A stretch of 64,000 nucleotides of DNA from Methyloversatilis universalis EHg5 (GCF_000378945.1 NZ_KB900539.1:985241-1049240), one strand, 5' to 3'. Counted from the first letter of the stretch, positions 1 through 10,318 are shown. Translations and numbers: made by a program. Notes: generated by a model from the letters alone, not told the origin.

Positions 1-2
1 TG

Positions 3-305
3 CCCGGTCCGGCGGCGGCGCCCGCGAAGCCGGCGAATGCCGGCGGCAGCTTTCCCAGCGTGAGCGGCGACCAGCAGAAGGCGCGTGACGGCGAGCGCCG
101 TCGCATACTCGAAGCCGAACTCGACACCGAATCGAAAAGCCTCGAGGCCGCCCGCAAGGCGCTGGTCGACGGCGAGGCGGTGCGGCTGGGCGACGAGCGC
201 AATTACCAGAAGTATCTCGATCGCATCCAGGGGCTGAAGGACAATGTTTCTCTGCACGAACGCAATGTCGATGCCTTGCGCAAGGAGCTGTCCAAGCTGC
301 CCTGA
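3..305 (+). CDS. C-terminal part of a DUF4124-like protein (5' truncated by window edge)
   Basis: The reading frame is open from the first bases of the window, so the start lies outside. The visible part is an Ala/Pro-rich linker of about 19 residues followed by about 80 highly charged residues rich in Arg, Glu, Lys and Leu, which look like a long helix or coiled coil ending in a Lys-Leu-Pro tail. In related betaproteobacteria a DUF4124 protein with this kind of helical tail often sits between glnA and ntrB, and the position directly upstream of ntrB here fits that. The N-terminal domain is not visible, so the family name is inferred from context and tail composition. Any GTG inside (for example at 60) is probably not the true start. 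Confidence 0.6.
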   Translation, partial: PGPAAAPAKPANAGGSFPSVSGDQQKARDGERRRILEAELDTESKSLEAARKALVDGEAVRLGDERNYQKYLDRIQGLKDNVSLHERNVDALRKELSKLP

Positions 306-331
306 CGCCTCCGGGCATCGCGCAGCCGCTC

Positions 332-347
332 TGGCTCGCTTCTTGCG
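332..347 (+). promoter_or_regulatory. Sigma-54-like -24/-12 element before ntrB
   Basis: The sequence TGGCTCGCTTCTTGCG has GG and GC separated by exactly ten bases and matches TGGCAC(G)N4TTGC at most positions. Its predicted start of transcription would fall about two bases before the ntrB ATG. No Shine-Dalgarno sequence precedes that ATG. The site could autoregulate ntrBC or be a chance match. Confidence 0.4.
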
Positions 348-359
348 TGGTTCGGTGCC

Positions 360-1447
360 ATGACGCCGACCACTCCCCGACTGTCCTCGCATCGCTGGCC
401 CGAGCGTTTCCACGGGCTGGAACTTCTGGCCAGTGCGGTCGCCCTGCTCGACGCCGGGCGCCACATCGTCTATCTCAATCCCGCCGCTGAAAACCTGTTC
501 GCCGTCAGCGCGGTCAAGCTGGTGGGCAAGCACTGCGAGCGCCTGATCGGCGTGGCGCACGGACTCGACGGTGCGCTCGACAACGCGCTGGCCAACGACT
601 GGAGCTATACCGGTCACAACCTTACGGTCGAGCGACTGCTCGGCGGACCGCTGCAGCTGGACTGCACGGTGTCGCCGGTGCAGGCCGAGAACGCCCGCAT
701 CCTGCTGGAATTCCGGCCCATCGATCAGCAGCTGCGGGTGGCGCGCGAAGAGCAGCTGCTGCAGCAGCAACAGGCCAACCGCGAGCTCATCCGCAACCTC
801 GCGCACGAAATCAAGAATCCGCTTGGCGGCATACGCGGCGCGGCCCAGCTGCTCGAAGGCGAGCTTGAGCGGCCGGAGCTGCGTGAATATACCCAGGTCA
901 TCATCAAGGAAAGCGACCGGCTGCAGGATCTGATGAACCGCCTGCTGCATTCGCACCGCGCGATGCAGGTCACCACGGTGAGCGTGCACGAGGTGCTGGA
1001 GCGGGTGCGGCTGCTGATCGCGTCGGAATATCCGAAGGTGCGCGTGCAGCGTGACTACGACACCAGCCTGCCGGAGCTGGTCGCCGACCGCGAACAGCTC
1101 ATCCAGGTGGTTCTGAACATCGCGCGCAATGCGGCGCAGGCGATGCACGGCGAAGGCGAGATCCGGCTGCGCACCCGCGCCTACCGTCAGGCCACGCTGG
1201 TGAAGCGCCGGCACAAGCTGGCACTCGAATTGCAAGTGATCGACAACGGCCCCGGCATTCCCGAGGAACTGCTCGATCGCATCTTCTACCCGCTGGTATC
1301 CGGCCGCGATGGCGGCACCGGTCTCGGGCTGACGCTCGCGCAGAGCTTCGTGCACCAGCACCACGGCACCATCGAGGTGCAGAGCCGGCCTGGCCACACT
1401 GTATTCACAATACTGCTGCCCTTCAAACAGGGCACGACGGAGAAGCC

Positions 1448-1451
<4 letters not shown>
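360..1451 (+). CDS. ntrB: Nitrogen regulation sensor histidine kinase NtrB (GlnL)
   Basis: NtrB is the soluble kinase/phosphatase that senses nitrogen status through PII and controls NtrC. This 363-residue protein has no membrane segment. It starts with a PAS-like domain (about 20-120), then a HisKA region with the H-box around His149 in AHEIKNPLGG, an N-box around residue 254 (NIARNAAQAM), and G-boxes DNGPGIP (about 296) and GGTGLGL (about 319). Length and order match the family. The stop codon overlaps the ntrC ATG (ATGA), indicating translational coupling. The ATG lacks a visible ribosome binding site, and a sigma-54-like site lies just upstream. Identification is strong because the cognate ntrC follows. 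Confidence 0.93.
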
Positions 1452-2863
<1,412 letters not shown>

Positions 2864-2900
2864 GGCCCGGCTCGGGCGGCGGCGCAGCTACAATCCGCGC

Positions 2901-3704
2901 ATGACCGCCGACGACCTTCTTCTGCTCGCACAGGCGCTGCGCGCCCGTGCGCCCGCGCTGCCCGCCGATGCCGGCATCGATGTGGTGGCCTGCACCGGCA
3001 GCACCAATTCAGATCTGCTCGAATGGCGTGACGGCCAGCCGCGCGCGCTGTTCGCGCTGGAACAGAGCGCCGGCCGCGGTCGGCGCGGACGCGACTGGGC
3101 GGCCCGTCCGGGCGACAGCCTCACCTTTTCGCTGGGCTGGCGTTTCCCGCTGCGTGCCGACCGGCTCTCCGGCCTCAGCCTCGCGGTCGGCGTGGCGCTG
3201 GCCGAGGCGCTGGCGCAGCAGGGTGTGGGCGGACTGGCGCTGAAATGGCCGAACGACCTGATGCGCGACGCCGGTCACGGCGCCGGCAAGCTCGGCGGCG
3301 TGCTGATCGAACTGTCCTCCTCGGCCGCCCACACCGACGCAGTGATCGGCATCGGCCTCAATCTGGCACCGCCACCGGCCGGGCGCTACACCCATGTGCC
3401 GGTCGCGCTGTTCGACACCACGCCGCCGCGCGAAGACTGGCTGCGCATCGCTGCCGCGCTGCTGGACGCACTGGCTGCCGCTCTCGCCGTTTTCGAGACG
3501 CAGGGCTTCGCCGCCTTCGTCGATCGCTGGAATACGCTCAATCTGCACGCCGGCCTGCCGGTCGAGGTGCAGGGCGATCTGCACGCGCTGTCCGGCATCT
3601 GCCTCGGCGCAGACCTGGATGGCGCGCTGCGCCTGGACTGCGGCGACCGCATCGAGCGGGTGCTGGCCGGCGACGTATCGCTGCGCGCGGTGCGGGCGTC
3701 CTGA
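2901..3704 (+). CDS. birA: Biotin--[acetyl-CoA-carboxylase] ligase BirA
   Basis: BirA makes biotinyl-AMP and transfers biotin to carrier proteins such as AccB. The 267-residue protein has the biotin-binding loop with QSAGRGRRGR near residue 60 and the WPND motif followed by KLGGVLIE. It lacks the N-terminal winged helix of the E. coli repressor type, so it should be a ligase only. I chose the ATG at 2901; a longer open frame upstream overlaps ntrC and is not coding-like. A TACAAT hexamer ends six bases before the ATG, so the mRNA may be leaderless. The gene is followed after one base by coaX, a common betaproteobacterial pairing. Confidence 0.93.
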   Translation: MTADDLLLLAQALRARAPALPADAGIDVVACTGSTNSDLLEWRDGQPRALFALEQSAGRGRRGRDWAARPGDSLTFSLGWRFPLRADRLSGLSLAVGVALAEALAQQGVGGLALKWPNDLMRDAGHGAGKLGGVLIELSSSAAHTDAVIGIGLNLAPPPAGRYTHVPVALFDTTPPREDWLRIAAALLDALAAALAVFETQGFAAFVDRWNTLNLHAGLPVEVQGDLHALSGICLGADLDGALRLDCGDRIERVLAGDVSLRAVRAS

Positions 3705-3705
3705 C

Positions 3706-4419
3706 ATGGTGCTGCTGATCGACGCCGGCAACAGCCGGCTCAAGTGGGCCTGGCTGCGCGACGGCCGGCCGGGCGACGAAGCGGGCATCGACGTGGCCGC
3801 CCTCGATGGCGCGCCGCTCGCGTCCGCCTGGCGCGGTGCCACCGCGGCGCTGTACACCTGCGTGGCCGGCGATGCGGTCGATGCCGCGCTGCGGGCGGCG
3901 CTGCCGTCGGGCTGCGCGGTGCACCGCATCCGTTCCGGCGAACAGGCGGCTGGCCTCACCAATCTGTACGAACGCCCGGCCCAGCTCGGCGCCGACCGCT
4001 GGGTGGCGCTGATCGGCGCGCGCACGCTGGTGGCCGGGCCGCTGGTGGTGGCCACCGCCGGCACCGCCACAACGGTGGACGCGCTGGACGAGGCCGACCG
4101 CTTTCTCGGCGGCTACATCCTGCCCGGCCTGCATCTGATGCTGGAATCGCTGGCGCGCAATACCGCCGACCTGCCGCACGCCCAGGGCGCGCCCTCCGAC
4201 TGGCCGCGCAACACCGATGACGCCATCCTGAACGGCTGCGCCGGCGCTCAGGCCGCGCTCATCGCTCGCGTGCGTGACCGGCTGGGCAGCAGCGCCACGC
4301 TGCTGCTGAGCGGCGGCGGTGCTGACGCGCTGTCGCCTCACATCGAGGGCGACCTCCGGCGCGCCGACAATCTGGTGCTGCGCGGGCTGGCCCGGCTCGC
4401 GGCGGATGTGTTGAAATGA
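3706..4419 (+). CDS. coaX: Type III pantothenate kinase CoaX
   Basis: CoaX phosphorylates pantothenate, the first step of coenzyme A synthesis. The 237-residue protein shows the N-terminal phosphate-binding motif DAGNSRLKW with Asp6, a GADRW motif (ERPAQLGADRWVALIGA), the TAGTATTVDALD segment and the GGGAD loop near the C terminus, all of the ASKHA-fold type III family. The ATG lies one base after the birA stop, suggesting one transcript. The window also carries coaE, the last step of the same pathway, two genes downstream on the same strand. Confidence 0.94.
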   Translation: MVLLIDAGNSRLKWAWLRDGRPGDEAGIDVAALDGAPLASAWRGATAALYTCVAGDAVDAALRAALPSGCAVHRIRSGEQAAGLTNLYERPAQLGADRWVALIGARTLVAGPLVVATAGTATTVDALDEADRFLGGYILPGLHLMLESLARNTADLPHAQGAPSDWPRNTDDAILNGCAGAQAALIARVRDRLGSSATLLLSGGGADALSPHIEGDLRRADNLVLRGLARLAADVLK

Positions 4420-4463
4420 CGGATCACTGCCGCACCGCCGCATCCGCGGCCTGCTGACTTCCC

Positions 4464-5132
4464 ATGCGTCTCGTCTTCCTGCTCCTGCTGCTGGTCAATA
4501 TCGTGCTCTGGCCCTTCGTCGCCGGCCTTGTTCATCTGGGCGGCAGCCAGACCGAACCGCTGCGTCTGAACAGCCAGATCGAACCGGAACGTCTGCGCAT
4601 CGTGGCGGAAGACGGCGCGGTCACCACCGTGTCGTCGCGGCCGACCGACGCCGACGCGGATGCCGACACCCCGGCGGCGGTCTGCCGCATGCTGACCGGG
4701 CTGAGCCGCGAACAGGCCGACGCGCTGGCCGCCCGCGTGCGCGACCGCGATCCGCCGGTGCAGCTGAGCGAGAGCGAGCAGCCGGGCAGCCCGTCCTGGT
4801 GGGTGCACATCGCGGACCTGCAGACCCGGCAACTGGCCGAGCGCAAGCAGGCCGAACTGAAGGCGCTGGGCGTGCGCGAAATGGCGCTGATGCCGGACGC
4901 AGACGGCCAGAAATTCGCGATTTCGCTGGGCCTGTTCAAGACCGAAGCGTCGGCCCGCGAACTGCTGTCCCGGCTGTCGGGGCTGGGCGTGCGCAGCGCC
5001 CGCATCGTCGAGCGCGAAGCGAAGGCCGGCCGGCTGCGGGTGGAACTGCGCGGCGCCGCGGCCGATGTCGAGGCGGTGCTGGCTGAAGCCGGCGGCGTGC
5101 CGGACGGCGTGGACGCGGCGGACTGCCCGTGA
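4464..5132 (+). CDS. SPOR domain-containing membrane protein
   Basis: The 222-residue protein begins with one hydrophobic segment (about 2-25, RLVFLLLLLVNIVLWPFVAG) that should anchor it in the inner membrane, then a poorly conserved periplasmic linker, and a SPOR-type repeat region (about 112-185) containing WWVHIADLQ and KFAISLGLFKTEASARELLSRL. SPOR domains bind peptidoglycan stripped of stem peptides at division sites. The gene sits between coaX and coaE, an arrangement seen in several betaproteobacteria, and its stop overlaps the GTG of coaE. The exact role is not known. Confidence 0.8.
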   Translation: MRLVFLLLLLVNIVLWPFVAGLVHLGGSQTEPLRLNSQIEPERLRIVAEDGAVTTVSSRPTDADADADTPAAVCRMLTGLSREQADALAARVRDRDPPVQLSESEQPGSPSWWVHIADLQTRQLAERKQAELKALGVREMALMPDADGQKFAISLGLFKTEASARELLSRLSGLGVRSARIVEREAKAGRLRVELRGAAADVEAVLAEAGGVPDGVDAADCP

Positions 5133-5740
5133 CCTTCGTGGTCGGCCTGACCGGCGGCATCGGCAGTGGCAAGAGCACGGTGGCCGATCTGTTCGTCGTG
5201 CGCGGCGCCCGGCTGGTCGACACCGACGCGATTGCACACGCACTGACCGCAGCCGGCGGCGAGGCCATGCCGGCCCTGCGTGCCGCGTTCGGCGATGACA
5301 TCGCCACCGCAGACGGCGCGCTCGACCGTGCGCGCATGCGGGCCCGCGTGTTCGCCGACCCGGCCGAACGCAGCCGGCTCGAAGCCATCCTGCATCCACT
5401 CATCCGCGCGGAATCCAGTCGTCAGGTCGCCGCCAGCGATGCGCCCTACATCGTGCTGGCGGTGCCGCTGCTGATCGAGTCTGGCGACTGGTCGACGCGC
5501 TGCGACCGGGTGCTGGTGGTCGATTGCCCGCCCGAAGTGCAGCGCGCCCGGGTGATGGCACGCAGCGGGCTGGCGGCGGAGGAGGTGGATCGCATCATCG
5601 CAGCCCAGGCCACGCGTGCGCAGCGGCTGGCGGCGGCCGACGACGTGATCGACAACGCAGCCGGTCTGCAGGCCCTGGGCGAACGTGTCGACGCGCTGCA
5701 CCGGCACTACCTGGCCCTGGCGGCCGCACGCCGCACATGA
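5129..5740 (+). CDS. coaE: Dephospho-CoA kinase CoaE
   Basis: CoaE phosphorylates the 3' hydroxyl of dephospho-CoA to complete coenzyme A synthesis. The 203-residue protein starts with VVGLTGGIGSGKST, the P-loop typical of the family, followed by the DTDAIAH substrate motif and the HPLIR and VPLLIESG motifs. Translation starts at a GTG that overlaps the stop of the preceding SPOR gene (GTGA), indicating coupling. In many betaproteobacteria pilD, coaE, zapD and yacG are neighbours; here pilD is missing but zapD and yacG follow. Confidence 0.95.
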   Translation: MTFVVGLTGGIGSGKSTVADLFVVRGARLVDTDAIAHALTAAGGEAMPALRAAFGDDIATADGALDRARMRARVFADPAERSRLEAILHPLIRAESSRQVAASDAPYIVLAVPLLIESGDWSTRCDRVLVVDCPPEVQRARVMARSGLAAEEVDRIIAAQATRAQRLAAADDVIDNAAGLQALGERVDALHRHYLALAAARRT

Positions 5741-5791
5741 GGCGTGTACCGGATTCACACGGCGTCGGCACGCCAAATCTCTGCAAACGCG

Positions 5792-5820
5792 TTGTGACGG
5801 TGCGGCTTTTCAGTCAAAAT
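5792..5820 (+). promoter_or_regulatory. Candidate sigma-70 promoter for zapD-yacG
   Basis: A TTGTGA hexamer and a CAAAAT hexamer are separated by 17 bases. The -10 end lies about 38 bases before the zapD GTG, in the 118-base gap after coaE. The match is reasonable but untested. Confidence 0.35.
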
Positions 5821-5858
5821 CGTCAGAATTTGCTTGAACTGTCATCGGACAAGCCTCT

Positions 5859-6614
5859 GTGATCACGTACGAATATCCTCTGAACGAGCGCATCCGCACC
5901 CTGCTGCGCCTGGAGGACCTGTTCGAGCGTACCCAGCACTTCATGCGCAGCGACGGCGCGCACGAACACCATGTCGCGCTGGTGAGCCTGTTCGAAATCC
6001 TGGAAGTGGCTTCGCGCGCCGACCTCAAGGTCGATCTGGTGCAGGAGCTGGAGCGTCAGCGCCAGACGCTGATGACCTTCCGCAACAACCCGGACATTTC
6101 CGAAGAGGCGCTGTCCGGCGCGCTGTACGAGATCGAACAGGCGAGCGCCGCGCTGCTGGCCATGGCCGGCAAGATCGGCCAGTACCTGCGCGAGAACGAG
6201 TGGCTCATGAGCATCAAGAGCCGCGCCGCCATCCCCGGCGGGCTGTGCGAATTCGATCTGCCGTCCTACCACTACTGGCGTCACCGCGACGCTTCGGCCC
6301 GCCAGGCCGATCTGGCCGGCTGGCTCAATCCCATGCTGCCGATACGCGACGGCCTCACCATCGTGCTGCGTCTGCTGCGCGCCAGCGGCCGGCCGGAGCG
6401 GCAGATCGCCGGCAACGGCGCCTTCCAGATGATGATGGGCGGCAAGTCGGCGCAGATGCTGCGTCTGCGGGTCGAGCAGAACGAGCCCTTCACCCCTGAA
6501 ATCAGCGCCAACAAGTACGCGCTCAACATCCGCTTCATCGCCCCCGGCGGTCATGCACGGCCGCGCGTGGCCGACGCCGATGTCGCCTTCGAACTGACCT
6601 TCTGCAATCTGTGA
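5859..6614 (+). CDS. zapD: Cell division protein ZapD
   Basis: ZapD (formerly YacF, DUF1342) bundles FtsZ filaments at the division site. The 251-residue sequence matches the family from end to end: the N-terminal [19 protein letters not shown], the helical middle, and the beta-rich C-terminal part ending in [11 protein letters not shown]. It has no signal peptide or membrane segment, as expected for a cytosolic protein. The start is a GTG ([10 protein letters not shown] follows directly). The stop overlaps the GTG of yacG, so the two are co-translated. ftsZ itself is in the same window, about 50 kb away. Confidence 0.94.
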   Translation: MITYEYPLNERIRTLLRLEDLFERTQHFMRSDGAHEHHVALVSLFEILEVASRADLKVDLVQELERQRQTLMTFRNNPDISEEALSGALYEIEQASAALLAMAGKIGQYLRENEWLMSIKSRAAIPGGLCEFDLPSYHYWRHRDASARQADLAGWLNPMLPIRDGLTIVLRLLRASGRPERQIAGNGAFQMMMGGKSAQMLRLRVEQNEPFTPEISANKYALNIRFIAPGGHARPRVADADVAFELTFCNL

Positions 6615-6811
6615 GCACCCCGAAGAATCCGGAAGGGCGCATGGTCGCCTGTCCACGCTGCGGCCAGCCTGCGCTGTTCGCGCCCGCCAATCCGGCGCGT
6701 CCGTTCTGCAGCCCGCGCTGCAAGCAGGTGGATTTCGGCGCCTGGGCGAACGAGGAATACCGCGTGCCCGACGCCACGCCCGAACTGCCGCCGGACGACG
6801 AACCCGCCTGA
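6611..6811 (+). CDS. yacG: DNA gyrase inhibitor YacG
   Basis: YacG is a small zinc protein that in E. coli binds GyrB and inhibits gyrase. This 66-residue copy has the four-cysteine zinc site as CPRCGQ (about 15-19) and [13 protein letters not shown] (about 36), and an acidic C-terminal tail (about 55-66). The GTG start overlaps the zapD stop. Length and motif spacing are standard for the family. Confidence 0.92.
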   Translation: MSTPKNPEGRMVACPRCGQPALFAPANPARPFCSPRCKQVDFGAWANEEYRVPDATPELPPDDEPA

Positions 6812-6834
6812 ATCCGGCGGCTGCCTGCGGCTGA

Positions 6835-7392
6835 CTAGTCCAGCCTGAATACCACCGGCAGCAGCAGTTCGCGTGCGCCGCCGGCCTCCAGCCGGCCGAT
6901 CTGGCGTGCGGCGTCCAGTGCCGCCCGGTCCAGCACCGCATGACCGCTGCCGGCCAGCACGGCCGCCTCGATCACCCGGCCGCGTTCGTCGAGCAGCAGA
7001 CGCAGTTTCACTTCACCTTCCAGACCGCGGTCTATCGCCTCCTGCGGGTAGAACACATGGCGGTTCAGCTGACGCTGCGCACGTTCGCGCGCCCGCGCGC
7101 CGGAAACGGGCGAGGGCCGGGCGGCCTGTACCGCGGCCGGGGCGGGCGGCGCGTCCGCCGGCTGTTCGGTGAGGGTGTCCTTCAGCAGCGGAGCGGCCTC
7201 CGTCACCTCGGGTGCCGGCACCTGCGGTGGCGGCTGCAGCCGGGCCTGCAAGGCCGGGCGCGCCGGGGCGGCCTGATCGACCGGCGCGGGCCAGAACATC
7301 AGCAGGGCGTGCACCAGGGCGGACAGCGCAAGTGCGAAAGGAAGTTTCAGGCGGGACAAACCGTAAGGCGGGGTGGCTACACTTGCGCGCAT
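6835..7392 (-). CDS. TonB-family energy transducer-like protein
   Basis: The 185-residue protein has a single N-terminal membrane segment (about 16-34, LPFALALSALVHALLMFWP), a Pro/Ala-rich periplasmic spacer (about 38-100), and a C-terminal TonB-like domain (about 105-185) with the signature YPQEAIDRGLEGEVKLRLLLDERG. Such proteins pass proton-motive force from ExbB-ExbD to outer-membrane receptors. No exbBD or receptor gene is nearby, so its partner is unknown. The spacer is shorter than in E. coli TonB. It is transcribed opposite to its neighbours and ends close to yacG. Confidence 0.82.
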   Translation of the reverse strand: MRASVATPPYGLSRLKLPFALALSALVHALLMFWPAPVDQAAPARPALQARLQPPPQVPAPEVTEAAPLLKDTLTEQPADAPPAPAAVQAARPSPVSGARARERAQRQLNRHVFYPQEAIDRGLEGEVKLRLLLDERGRVIEAAVLAGSGHAVLDRAALDAARQIGRLEAGGARELLLPVVFRLD

Positions 7393-7515
7393 TGTGCCGC
7401 AGTCGCGGCGCCGGACCGTGCCCGCGAAGCGTCCGGTAACGATGATGCGGCATGCTGCGTACCCGATATTGCGCCGTCAGGCGCGCTTCCACACTGCTCC
7501 GAGAGGACCTTGCAT

Positions 7516-8613
7516 TTGAATACCGCAGCACGTGCGCTGCTCGCTGTCAGCGCCGCCTTCTTCCTGAGTTCGGCCCAGGCCGAACTGCCTGACCCTGCCG
7601 GCTTCGGCCGCGCGATCGAACTGGGCGACATCCGTTCCGCCCGCCGCTGGCTGGACGAGGGCATGCCGCCCGATTTCGAAGCCGACGTGACCGGCAGCGG
7701 CCTGATGATCGCTGCCGGCGAAGGCAATATCCCGCTGATGCAGCTGTTCATCGAGCGCGGCGCCAACATCAACTACGTGAGCCGCATCGGCGAACAGGCG
7801 ATTGCGCTGGCCGCCTGGAAAGGACACCAGAAGGCGGTCGAGTGGCTGATCGAACAGGGGGCGTCGCTGGACCCGCCGGACCGGACCTGGAGCGCGCTGC
7901 ATTACGCGGCCTTCGCCGGCAAGCCTCGCATCGTCGATCTGCTGGTCGCACGCGGTGCGAAGATCGACGCCCGCGCGCCCAATCTGGCCACGCCGCTGAT
8001 GATGGCGGTGCGTGAAGGGAACGAAGGCATCGCGAAGACGCTGGTCGATGCCGGTGCCAGCACCACTGCGGTGTCTGACCGCGGCGAAAACGCGCTGGCC
8101 TGGGCGCTGCGCTACAACCGGCTGAAGATGGCCACGCTGGTGGCGCCGCCGGAAAACGTGGCGGAGGCGGTCAGCGCGCCGGCGCTGCCGGCCCAGCCCG
8201 CACCGCTGCCGCCGCAGGCCTCCATCCCGGCGCCGCCCGAAGTGAGCGAACTGCTGAAGAAGCTGCGTCAGGCCGAAGCCCAGGGCAAGCCGACCGACGC
8301 GCTGCGCCGCCAGTTCATGGCGGCGGTCGAGTCGCACCGCAAGGCATCGGCCAAGCAGACGGTGAAGGCCGCGCCCTCGGCGCTGGTCATTTCCGCGAAA
8401 CGTGGAAGCAGTGGCGGCAGCAAGGCCGGCGGCGAACGCGCCGAACTGGTGGCCGGCGGCGCTACGCCGGCTGCTCAGACCCTGGCCGCCGACGCCGGTG
8501 CGATCGACATCCTGCGCGCCCTGCAGGAGGCGCAGGCCAAGGGCCAGCCGACCGAAGAGCTGCGCCGTCGCTTCAGGGCCGCGGTGGATCAGATGCGGCA
8601 GTCAGGGCGGTGA
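7516..8613 (+). CDS. Exported ankyrin-repeat protein with duplicated C-terminal module
   Basis: I propose a TTG start preceded at good distance by GAGAGGA; no ATG or GTG lies nearby in frame. The resulting 365-residue protein begins with a signal peptide (about 1-19, ending SSAQA). About residues 50-200 hold four to five ankyrin repeats (for example GSGLMIAAGEGN, SALHYAAFAGKP, TPLMMAVREGN). After a Pro/Ala linker comes a roughly 33-residue module that occurs twice (about 242-276 and 330-362), each with LRQ/LRALQEAQ, a short GKPT/GQPT turn and LRRxF. The target is unknown. Its last 41 bases overlap the end of the convergent SulP gene. Confidence 0.78.
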   Translation: MNTAARALLAVSAAFFLSSAQAELPDPAGFGRAIELGDIRSARRWLDEGMPPDFEADVTGSGLMIAAGEGNIPLMQLFIERGANINYVSRIGEQAIALAAWKGHQKAVEWLIEQGASLDPPDRTWSALHYAAFAGKPRIVDLLVARGAKIDARAPNLATPLMMAVREGNEGIAKTLVDAGASTTAVSDRGENALAWALRYNRLKMATLVAPPENVAEAVSAPALPAQPAPLPPQASIPAPPEVSELLKKLRQAEAQGKPTDALRRQFMAAVESHRKASAKQTVKAAPSALVISAKRGSSGGSKAGGERAELVAGGATPAAQTLAADAGAIDILRALQEAQAKGQPTEELRRRFRAAVDQMRQSGR

Positions 8614-10318
8614 CCGCCGCGTGATGTGACAGGAACACCCGGCCGCCCAGATGGGCCAGCAGGTCGGTGCGTTCCAGCCTGTCCATCACCGGCCCCTTCA
8701 CTTCCGACAGGTGCAGCAGCACGCCCATGTCGGCCAGCCGGTGCGCCACGCTTTCCAGCATTTCCAGCGCACTGGCGTCGATGTCATTGACCGCCGAGCA
8801 CAGCAGCACCACGTGATGCACTGCCGGCTGTGCAGCCACCAGCGCCAGGATGCGGTCTTCCACCTGGCGGGCGTTCATGAAGTTCAGGCCTTCGTCGACG
8901 CGCAGGCCGATCAGCGACGGATCGGTGTCCACCGCGTGCCGTTCGACATTGCGGTAGTGCTCGGTGCCCGGCACCCGGCCGACCACCGCCATGTGCGGCC
9001 GGCTGGCGTGCCACAGCAGCGTAAGCAGCGACAGCGCCACGCCGGCGCCGACGCCGCTCTCGACCCCGGCGAACAGCGTGACCCCAAGCGTGGTCACCAG
9101 CGCTGCGCAGTCGGCCGGTGAGCTGCGCCAGGTGCGGCGCAGCGTCGTGGTGTCGATCAGCGAACTGACCGCCACCACGATGGTGGCCGCCAGCGTGGCC
9201 TGCGGCAGGTGGCGCAGCAGCGGTGTCAGCGTGAGCGTGGCCAGCGCGATGCCGGCCGCGGTATAGGCACCGGCCGCCGGGGTGGCCGCACCGGCTTCGA
9301 AATTGACCACCGAACGCGCGAAACCGCCGGTCACCGGATAGCCGCCGGTCACCGCCGCGGCCACATTGGCCGCCCCCAGCCCGACCAGTTCGCGGTCCGG
9401 CTCGATGCGCAGCCGCCGCTTGGCGGCAAAGGTCTGCGCCACCGACACCGATTCGACGAAGCCGATCACGCTGATCAGCAGCGCCGGCAGTGCCAGCCGG
9501 GCGAGCAGCTCCGGGTCGGCCGAAGGCAGCGTGAGCGGCGGCAGGCCGGCCGGAATGAGGCCTACGGTGCGCACGCCGGCCGCTTCCAGACCGACGGCCC
9601 AGCTCAGCAGCGTGCTGGCGAGCACGGCCAGCACCGGCGCGGCGCGGGTCCAGATGTCGGCGGCGCGCGGCGACAGGCCGGCGCGCATCAGCAGCGGCCG
9701 CAGCCGGCTGCGTGCGAGCAGGAGCAGCACGGTCACGCCCAGCCCGAGCGCGGCGGTCGGACCGTGGAGGTCGGAGATGTGCGCCGCCAGACTGCCCAGC
9801 AGCGCGGGCAGCGTGTCGCCGCTGCCGGCAATGCCCAGCAGGTGCTTCACCTGGCTCAGCGCGATCAGCAGCGACGAGGCGGTGACGAAGCCGGACACCA
9901 CCGGGTGGCTCAGGAAGCTGGCCAGGAATCCGAGGCGCAGCGCGCCCATCAGCACCAGCATCAGGCCGGACAGGAAGGCCAGCGTCAGCGCCGCCTGCAG
10001 TCGCAGCGCCGGGTCGACCAGGCCGAGGCTGCCGACCGCCGCGGCGGTCATCAGCGACACGATGGCCACCGGGCCGACCGACAGCGCGTGGCTGCTGCCG
10101 AACAGTGCGTAGGCGCACAGCGGCGCGATGCTGGCGTACAGCCCGACCTGCGGCGGCAGGCCGGCGAGCTGGGCGTAGGCCAGGCTCTGCGGAATCAGCA
10201 TCAGCGTGACGATGGCCGCTGCCAGCAGGTCGGCCGACAGCGTGCTGCGGTCGTAGCGCGGCGCCCAGGCGAGCAGCGGCAGCCAGCGGGCGAGGCGCGA
10301 GGTGGAGCCGGTCAGCAT
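8573..10318 (-). CDS. SulP family inorganic anion permease with STAS domain
   Basis: SulP (SLC26) proteins move sulfate, bicarbonate or other anions across the inner membrane. The 581-residue protein has the family signature near residues 28-60 (IPQSLAYAQLAGLPPQVGLYAS), about ten to twelve hydrophobic segments up to roughly residue 410, and a cytosolic STAS domain from about 450 to the end (VLLCSAVNDIDASALEMLES). I take the ATG at 10318; the frame is open further upstream but enters the preceding gene. It follows the persulfide dioxygenase gene by 20 bases and is probably co-transcribed, so an oxidised sulfur anion is a reasonable, unproven substrate. Confidence 0.87.
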   Translation of the reverse strand: MLTGSTSRLARWLPLLAWAPRYDRSTLSADLLAAAIVTLMLIPQSLAYAQLAGLPPQVGLYASIAPLCAYALFGSSHALSVGPVAIVSLMTAAAVGSLGLVDPALRLQAALTLAFLSGLMLVLMGALRLGFLASFLSHPVVSGFVTASSLLIALSQVKHLLGIAGSGDTLPALLGSLAAHISDLHGPTAALGLGVTVLLLLARSRLRPLLMRAGLSPRAADIWTRAAPVLAVLASTLLSWAVGLEAAGVRTVGLIPAGLPPLTLPSADPELLARLALPALLISVIGFVESVSVAQTFAAKRRLRIEPDRELVGLGAANVAAAVTGGYPVTGGFARSVVNFEAGAATPAAGAYTAAGIALATLTLTPLLRHLPQATLAATIVVAVSSLIDTTTLRRTWRSSPADCAALVTTLGVTLFAGVESGVGAGVALSLLTLLWHASRPHMAVVGRVPGTEHYRNVERHAVDTDPSLIGLRVDEGLNFMNARQVEDRILALVAAQPAVHHVVLLCSAVNDIDASALEMLESVAHRLADMGVLLHLSEVKGPVMDRLERTDLLAHLGGRVFLSHHAAVTALTAASDPPRP

